19,929 nucleotides of DNA from Dysgonomonas sp. GTDB lineage: Bacteria > Bacteroidota > Bacteroidia > Bacteroidales > Dysgonomonadaceae. The translations under genes and the position numbers were made by a program. The notes under the pieces are model-generated. The model was not told where the DNA came from and made no database searches. It saw only the letters and a program-made list of their open reading frames with translations. Location of the stretch: contig DQAM01000265.1 of assembly GCA_003523545.1 (NCBI GenBank), positions 1 through 19,929 on the forward strand, in the 5' to 3' direction. Of this stretch, positions 15,424 through 19,929 are shown one piece after another (within the stretch, counting starts at the first letter, position 1; each line of letters opens with the position of its first letter).

Positions 15424-16284
15424 TTAATAATAACTGCTGTCTATAATTTTGTTGTTTTTTATACGGTTTCCGCTCAAATTAATAGACTCAAACACCAGGC
15501 CGATAATGAAACTGCTTGAATAATTATGAGTCTGTATATTATGGACTTTCGTCTGATAAAAGGCTCCCAGATAGCCCAACCGTATCGAATATTTGGATAT
15601 GGGAATGTCGGCTGTAAGATAAGCACGGATTGCTCTTTGATTATGCAGGGACGCAAAATTTATAACCTTTACACTATTTCCCAACGATATTTCATAATAA
15701 GATTGACCGTATTCCGGAGAGAACAGCACCCCGATTAAAGGTGTATCCAATTGCCCTCTAAACATGATAGAATTCCATCTGTAAAAAGCAATAGCAGATA
15801 AATTTAGATTCGTATATGCTCTTGCCGAAGCAGGATTATTAGAGTTTCGCTGGTTATATAATACTCCTCCGTTTAAACTCCATGAACCTCCTGCCGAAAA
15901 ACGAAATTTATCCGTTTGTACAAGGTTATAGTGGCCGCCCCAGCTATATCCTGCCAAAAGTGAATATTCATTAGCATTTTTTGCCGGGTTATCAATAGAT
16001 GCAAATTCCACTTCTATAAACTGCTGCCAGGAAAATTTATTATTGAACCAGGAAGTTTTCTTCATCCTTTCGTTCAACAAACGTAGTGAAAAGCCTTTAT
16101 ATTCGAGAGGGGACAAATAGGTATCATACAGATTAGCTGTACCTATCCCAACCATGGTCGTATTATTTACCGAGTAATATCTCCTGTTGTCCTCTTCAGC
16201 TTTCGCATCCTCATTTTGGGCATATGAAATACTTATTGCTAAACAATAACAAATAAGAAATAATGTAATGCGGTTCAAGCCCAT
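15424..16284 (-). CDS. DUF3316 family, probable outer-membrane beta-barrel protein
   Basis: This is a 286-residue protein of unknown function. It has a Sec signal peptide (hydrophobic core about residues 5-19, likely cut after SYAQ at 22). The mature part is rich in alternating aromatic/polar strands (NEYSLLAGYSWGGHYNL, KFRFSAGGSWSLNGGVLYN, AIRAYLTADIPISKYSIRL), as expected for an outer-membrane barrel. The stretch ANLYDTYLSPLEYKG and SPEYGQSYYEISLGN resemble the Bacteroidota DUF3316 family from memory. It starts 21 bp after the parC stop, so it may be read from the parC transcript, and the ABM gene follows 17 bp downstream. Confidence 0.75.
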   Translation of the reverse strand: MGLNRITLFLICYCLAISISYAQNEDAKAEEDNRRYYSVNNTTMVGIGTANLYDTYLSPLEYKGFSLRLLNERMKKTSWFNNKFSWQQFIEVEFASIDNPAKNANEYSLLAGYSWGGHYNLVQTDKFRFSAGGSWSLNGGVLYNQRNSNNPASARAYTNLNLSAIAFYRWNSIMFRGQLDTPLIGVLFSPEYGQSYYEISLGNSVKVINFASLHNQRAIRAYLTADIPISKYSIRLGYLGAFYQTKVHNIQTHNYSSSFIIGLVFESINLSGNRIKNNKIIDSSYY

Positions 16285-16305
16285 CAGGATAATATTGAGA
16301 ATTAT

Positions 16306-18996
16306 TTATTCAAATTCTATTTGTTGCTGCCCGTTTTCATCAATCGGTAAATCGGACTCATCATCGTCAATCTGTACCTTAAATGCATTCTCTTCCTCTT
16401 TTTCCGGTTCGGGGAAACGGGTAGGTTCCAGCTCTGTTACTTTCTCTACCTTATATGTAGATACGCGTTTTCCTTTTGCTTTGAAACTTTTGGCAGAAAT
16501 AAATTCTTCGGCATCGATTTCCAGCGGACTACGGAAGTTATCGTTACCACCGAAAGCCACTTCTATTCGTGGATAAACCACATCGGAGAGAACATACAAT
16601 TTCGAATCGGGATTATCCCCTAAGAAATTCTGCACTTTGTTGGACATTTCGAATGTAAAGCGTTTCAGATAAACATATTTCTGGTCGGCATCGTATAAGA
16701 CAGCTGTCCATACTTTATTTTCATCGAACTTCTCAATTTTAATAATATTTGCTTCAAAGTGGTTGCTTAAATCAAAGTTGGTAGTATGGAAATCTCCGTT
16801 CTTATAAACCACCAGAAGCTGGTCATCACTCTGGAATTCGCCCAGATAATCTCCTCTTTCGTCATAATTGAGACGCAATACATCTGGGTCGAACCATACT
16901 TTCCGTCCGCCCAACGTAGATTTACCTTTCTGTTTAAGGGTAATTTTGTGGATATCTGCTTTAGTCAGGAGGTTACCCATCGACTGGCGCCCTTTGATAG
17001 CTATCTCGCTGAAATCTTTTTCGAAGACCTGTATTTTCTGACGGGGGCGTGGTTTCAGCAATACGCGGATTGTCTCGGCTTCACCGTTCGGGTTTGCACT
17101 GAAATAAACAATGCGTGAACCGTCTTTCCCTTGCGTTACATCATATTCTTTGTCGCGCGATACACCTGTTACTGCAAAACGTTTTAGGTAGTAAGGCCCT
17201 GTTTTTCCATTCTTGTAAGCAACATTGTATATGGTACGTTTATCGTTCCGTTTAAATACATTCAGGTAAAGCACGTTCTTACCGACAAACATTTTATCGC
17301 TTACCTTAACTATCTTGTATTTTCCGTCTTTATAAAATATGATAATATCGTCGATGTCGGAACAGTTGCATACGAACTCGTCCTTTTTAAGGGAGGTACC
17401 GATAAAACCTTCTTCACGGTTAATATAAAGCTTTTCGTTCGCTTCCACTACTTTAGTAGCTTCTATGGTGTCGAAGTTACGTATCTCTGTCATCCGCGGA
17501 TGGTTTTTACCATATTTTTCTTTGAGCATTACAAACCATGATATGGTAAAGTCAATGATATTAGCTAAGTTATGGTCTATTTCTTCAATCTCCGCTTTAT
17601 ACTTAGCTATCTGTTCGTTTGATTTATCCGAATTGAATTTGAGGATACGTCCCATCTTTATTTCCATCAGCCTCAGGATATCTTCGCGGGTAATCTCACG
17701 AATAAAAAGCTTTGTGAAAGGAACCAGCCGTTTATCGATATGGTCGACTGCAGCATCCATATTTTTTGCATTTTCGAATTCCTTATCCTTGTATATACGT
17801 TCTTCGATAAATATCTTTTCCAGCGAAGCGAAATGCAGGTTTTCCTGTAATTCTTTCTTCTGTATTTCCAATTCCCAGCGAAGAAGCTCCAATGTATTGT
17901 CTGTCGACCGTCTAAGAATATTGCTTACTGTGAGGAAGTGCGGTTTATTATCCTCTATGACGCAGCAGTTCGGGGAAATACTTATCTCGCAATCCGTAAA
18001 CGCATAAAGCGCATCGATTGTCTTATCAGAAGAAACACCCGCCGCCAGATGCACTTGTATTTCTACATTCTGGGCTGTGATGTCATCTACTTTCTTAATT
18101 TTTATTTTACCCTTGTCATTAGCCTTTAAAATAGATTCAACCACCGAAGAAGTAGTCCTTCCGTAAGGTATGTCTGTTATTACAAGAGTCTTATTATCGA
18201 GCTTTGATATTTTGGCACGTACTTTTACGGCACCTCCTCTCTCTCCGTCATTGTAACGGCTTACATCAATATATCCCCCCGTTTGGAAGTCGGGGTATAT
18301 GGTGAAATCTTCCTCATTTAGATGCGCAATAGAAGCATCGCACAGTTCATTAAAATTATGAGGTAGGATTTTTGAAGAAAGCCCTACAGCAATACCCTCC
18401 ACACCCTGCGCCAGAAGCAAAGGGAATTTCACGGGAAGAGTTATGGGTTCTTTATTACGTCCGTCATATGACGGCTTCCACTCGGTTGTCTTATTGTTAA
18501 ATGCAATTTCAAGTGCAAATTTTGATAACCGTGCTTCAATATAACGGGGAGCAGCCGCTCCGTCGCCTGTAAGTATATTCCCCCAGTTCCCCTGGCAGTC
18601 TACCAGTAAATCTTTTTGTCCCAACTGCACAAGAGCATCACCGATGGAGGCATCTCCGTGCGGGTGAAACTGCATGGTATGACCGATAATATTAGCCACC
18701 TTGTTGTAGCGACCATCATCCATACGGCGCATGGAATGCAGTATACGGCGCTGAACGGGCTTCAGCCCGTCGGCTATGTGCGGAACGGCACGTTCCAGAA
18801 TAACGTAAGATGCATAATCCAAAAACCAGTTTTGATACATACCCGACAAATGAAGTTGATTATCACCTTCTTTTACAGGCACTTTATAGTCTGAGCGCGA
18901 AGCTAAGCTTTCGCTCTCATTCCCCAATTGGTTTTCGGCAGATTCATTCTCTTCTTGATTTGTTATATCGTCTTCAATAAAATCTTCAGGAAACAT
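16306..18996 (-). CDS. parC: DNA topoisomerase IV subunit A (ParC), Bacteroidota type
   Basis: This is the DNA-cutting subunit of type IIA topoisomerase IV, which unlinks daughter chromosomes together with ParE (not in this window). The 896 residues start with an acidic tail (about 1-45). The winged-helix/breakage domain follows: YASYVILERAVPHIADGLKP, QRRILHSMRR, HPHGDASIGD and the catalytic tyrosine Y152 in AAPRYIEAR. A coiled-coil gate lies at about 375-490. A C-terminal beta-propeller-like region (about 520-830) and a charged tail complete it. I prefer ParC over GyrA because no clean QRRGGKG gyrase box is visible in the propeller, only degenerate GxxxTLGG-like remains. The usual quinolone-contact serine is alanine (A116); the acidic partner D120 is present. 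A near-perfect Bacteroidales promoter precedes the start. Confidence 0.94.
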   Translation of the reverse strand: MFPEDFIEDDITNQEENESAENQLGNESESLASRSDYKVPVKEGDNQLHLSGMYQNWFLDYASYVILERAVPHIADGLKPVQRRILHSMRRMDDGRYNKVANIIGHTMQFHPHGDASIGDALVQLGQKDLLVDCQGNWGNILTGDGAAAPRYIEARLSKFALEIAFNNKTTEWKPSYDGRNKEPITLPVKFPLLLAQGVEGIAVGLSSKILPHNFNELCDASIAHLNEEDFTIYPDFQTGGYIDVSRYNDGERGGAVKVRAKISKLDNKTLVITDIPYGRTTSSVVESILKANDKGKIKIKKVDDITAQNVEIQVHLAAGVSSDKTIDALYAFTDCEISISPNCCVIEDNKPHFLTVSNILRRSTDNTLELLRWELEIQKKELQENLHFASLEKIFIEERIYKDKEFENAKNMDAAVDHIDKRLVPFTKLFIREITREDILRLMEIKMGRILKFNSDKSNEQIAKYKAEIEEIDHNLANIIDFTISWFVMLKEKYGKNHPRMTEIRNFDTIEATKVVEANEKLYINREEGFIGTSLKKDEFVCNCSDIDDIIIFYKDGKYKIVKVSDKMFVGKNVLYLNVFKRNDKRTIYNVAYKNGKTGPYYLKRFAVTGVSRDKEYDVTQGKDGSRIVYFSANPNGEAETIRVLLKPRPRQKIQVFEKDFSEIAIKGRQSMGNLLTKADIHKITLKQKGKSTLGGRKVWFDPDVLRLNYDERGDYLGEFQSDDQLLVVYKNGDFHTTNFDLSNHFEANIIKIEKFDENKVWTAVLYDADQKYVYLKRFTFEMSNKVQNFLGDNPDSKLYVLSDVVYPRIEVAFGGNDNFRSPLEIDAEEFISAKSFKAKGKRVSTYKVEKVTELEPTRFPEPEKEEENAFKVQIDDDESDLPIDENGQQQIEFE

Positions 18997-19042
18997 ATAA
19001 AAAGTTAGATAAAACGATTTTAATACCTTTTCAAAATCATCC

Positions 19043-19073
19043 CAAAGATAACTTTTTTTACTTTTAAATCAAA
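19043..19073 (-). promoter_or_regulatory. Canonical Bacteroidales promoter of parC
   Basis: On the minus strand TTTG (19070-19073) and TATCTTTG (19043-19050) are separated by 19 bp, matching the published pattern of TTTG at -33 and TAnnTTTG at -7. The predicted start of transcription is near 19036, about 40 nt before the parC ATG at 18996. It is the best promoter match in the window. Confidence 0.8.
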
Positions 19074-19088
19074 GTGAAACATTTTTAG

Positions 19089-19096
19089 TAATTTTG
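19089..19096 (+). promoter_or_regulatory. Promoter -7 element (TAATTTTG) of the glycosyltransferase gene
   Basis: TAATTTTG matches TAnnTTTG and lies 26 bp before the ATG at 19123. No TTTG occurs at the ideal -33 distance (AAAT there). Its upstream region overlaps the divergent parC promoter, so the two could compete for polymerase. Confidence 0.5.
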
Positions 19097-19122
19097 AAAG
19101 AAATTATACCCATGTTAATATA

Positions 19123-19929
19123 ATGAACCAGCCTAAAATAAGCATAATTGTTCCAGTTTATAATCCAGGTGAATATTTCGAACAATGTTTAATTTCACTC
19201 GTCAGTCAGACGCTGACAGATATTGAAATTATAATTATATTGGATTGTCCCACCGATAGAAGTGATGAAATAGCGAAGAAATATGCGGAACGGGATCAAC
19301 GAATTAAGCTGATTTATAATGAAAAGAACATCCATGCAGGATTGAGCCGTAACAAGGGAATGGAAATTGCCTGTGGTGAGTATATTGGTTTTCATGACGC
19401 AGACGATTACTCCGAGCCGCGTATGTATGAGTTATTATACAATAAGGGGAAACAAAATGATCTTGATGCAGTCAGGTGCAATTTTAAATGTATTTATCCG
19501 CCAAATTCAGGGATCAAAGACGAATTTTATAAATATCCCGCTGTAACGGAGGATACATCTCAAAAAAATGAAATCTATAAAAGAGTATGTAATAATACTG
19601 TTTCTTGTGTAGTGTGGAGTCATATTTTCAAGACTGAATTTATTAGAAAATATAATTTGCAATTTGTGGATTCCAGTATTGTTACATCTGAGGATAGTAT
19701 ATTTTTTATAGAGGCTTACCGGCATCTCGATAAATTGGGAATTGTTCCAGATTGTTTATATTACCATATTTTTCATCAAACCAACACTGGTAAAACATAT
19801 AAGCACCGATCGGTACGGAACCGGATTTCTTTTTTCGAAAAGCTGTATTATTTTCTTAGGGAAAATAATATAGAAGAAAAAAAAGCTTTATCCTATATTT
19901 CTGAGAATATTGCCAAGATCGGAAGAGCG
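19123..19929 (+). CDS. Family 2 glycosyltransferase (3' end missing)
   Basis: The frame is open from the ATG at 19123 to the window edge (269 codons) with no stop. The start is typical GT2: PKISIIVPVYNPGEYFEQCL, ISLVSQTLTDIEII, a nucleotide-binding aspartate (D41, in LDCPTDRSDE), NIHAGLSRNKGMEIA and the metal-binding DxD as HDADDY (D92, D94). Such enzymes move a sugar from a nucleotide-sugar to a growing surface glycan (LPS O-antigen, capsule or glycoprotein) in the cytoplasm; the sugar cannot be told. The catalytic domain is present and the C-terminal region is cut. The last 14 bases look like sequencing adapter, so genuine coding sequence ends at about 19915 and the final residues (GRA) should be ignored. 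The start has an AT-rich leader without Shine-Dalgarno. Confidence 0.92.
   Translation, partial: MNQPKISIIVPVYNPGEYFEQCLISLVSQTLTDIEIIIILDCPTDRSDEIAKKYAERDQRIKLIYNEKNIHAGLSRNKGMEIACGEYIGFHDADDYSEPRMYELLYNKGKQNDLDAVRCNFKCIYPPNSGIKDEFYKYPAVTEDTSQKNEIYKRVCNNTVSCVVWSHIFKTEFIRKYNLQFVDSSIVTSEDSIFFIEAYRHLDKLGIVPDCLYYHIFHQTNTGKTYKHRSVRNRISFFEKLYYFLRENNIEEKKALSYISENIAKIGRA
19916..19929. other. Probable Illumina TruSeq adapter remnant at the sequence end
   Basis: The final 14 bases, AGATCGGAAGAGCG, are identical to the start of the Illumina TruSeq read-2 adapter. An exact 14-base match placed precisely at the end is very unlikely by chance, so these bases are probably not genomic. Confidence 0.85.

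Noticed and set aside
17465..18007. 180-residue plus-strand open frame inside parC
   Set aside because: It lies antisense to a well-conserved coding region of ParC and has no recognisable motif; it is a shadow frame.
16306..18996. GyrA instead of ParC
   Set aside because: No intact QRRGGKG gyrase box is visible in the C-terminal domain, and the HPHGDASIGD pocket resembles Bacteroidota topoisomerase IV.
1..19929. CRISPR arrays, tRNA/rRNA genes, phage or defence islands
   Set aside because: No regular spacer-repeat pattern, no tRNA-like cloverleaf, and no transposase, integrase, nuclease or toxin-antitoxin gene was seen on reading both strands.

Overview
The window looks like a piece of a Bacteroidota chromosome, most likely order Bacteroidales (a Dysgonomonas- or Parabacteroides-like genome; the genus is a guess). 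The base composition is AT-rich. Starts lack Shine-Dalgarno sequences, and several intergenic gaps carry the Bacteroidales sigma-factor -7 element TAnnTTTG. Several proteins have lineage-typical forms: a Tgt without zinc cysteines, an enlarged RodA, a ParC with the HPHGDASIGD pocket, and a DUF3316 outer-membrane protein. The content is mainly housekeeping and cell envelope. I see no rRNA, tRNA, CRISPR array, transposase or phage gene, and no gene-free stretch longer than about 235 bases.

Layout. Bases 1-7185 (+) form one compact run: the end of purH (start lies outside the window), then mreB, mreC, mreD, mrdA (PBP2) and rodA. This is the elongasome that builds the rod-shaped sidewall, with overlapping or nearly touching genes from mreC onward. 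Bases 7195-9505 (-) hold a small DUF4405 membrane protein and, upstream of it, a 576-residue P-loop protein related to PEP carboxykinase/HPr kinase, separated by a strong hairpin terminator. A 233-bp divergent control region separates that gene from fbaB (9739-10794, +), a class I (DhnA-type) fructose-bisphosphate aldolase. A bidirectional terminator at about 10821-10866 lies between fbaB and the next block.

Bases 10885-18996 are all minus strand. In transcription order they are parC, a DUF3316 outer-membrane protein, an ABM-domain monooxygenase-like protein and a NimA-like flavoprotein; then a 139-bp inverted-repeat element; then a CNNM/CBS transporter, tgt and an LptF/LptG-family permease. 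At 19123 a family 2 glycosyltransferase gene starts on the + strand, divergent from parC, and runs off the window.

The most notable points are: (1) the last 14 bases are identical to the start of an Illumina TruSeq adapter, so the right edge is probably a contig end with adapter carry-over and not genome; (2) a MITE-like inverted repeat whose arms are themselves tandem repeats; (3) a TGT that has lost all three zinc-binding cysteines while keeping the histidine and both catalytic aspartates; (4) a Cys/His cluster in PBP2 that may be a variant zinc site; (5) the orphan PEPCK/HPrK-like protein divergent from the aldolase. I found no convincing new multi-gene system.
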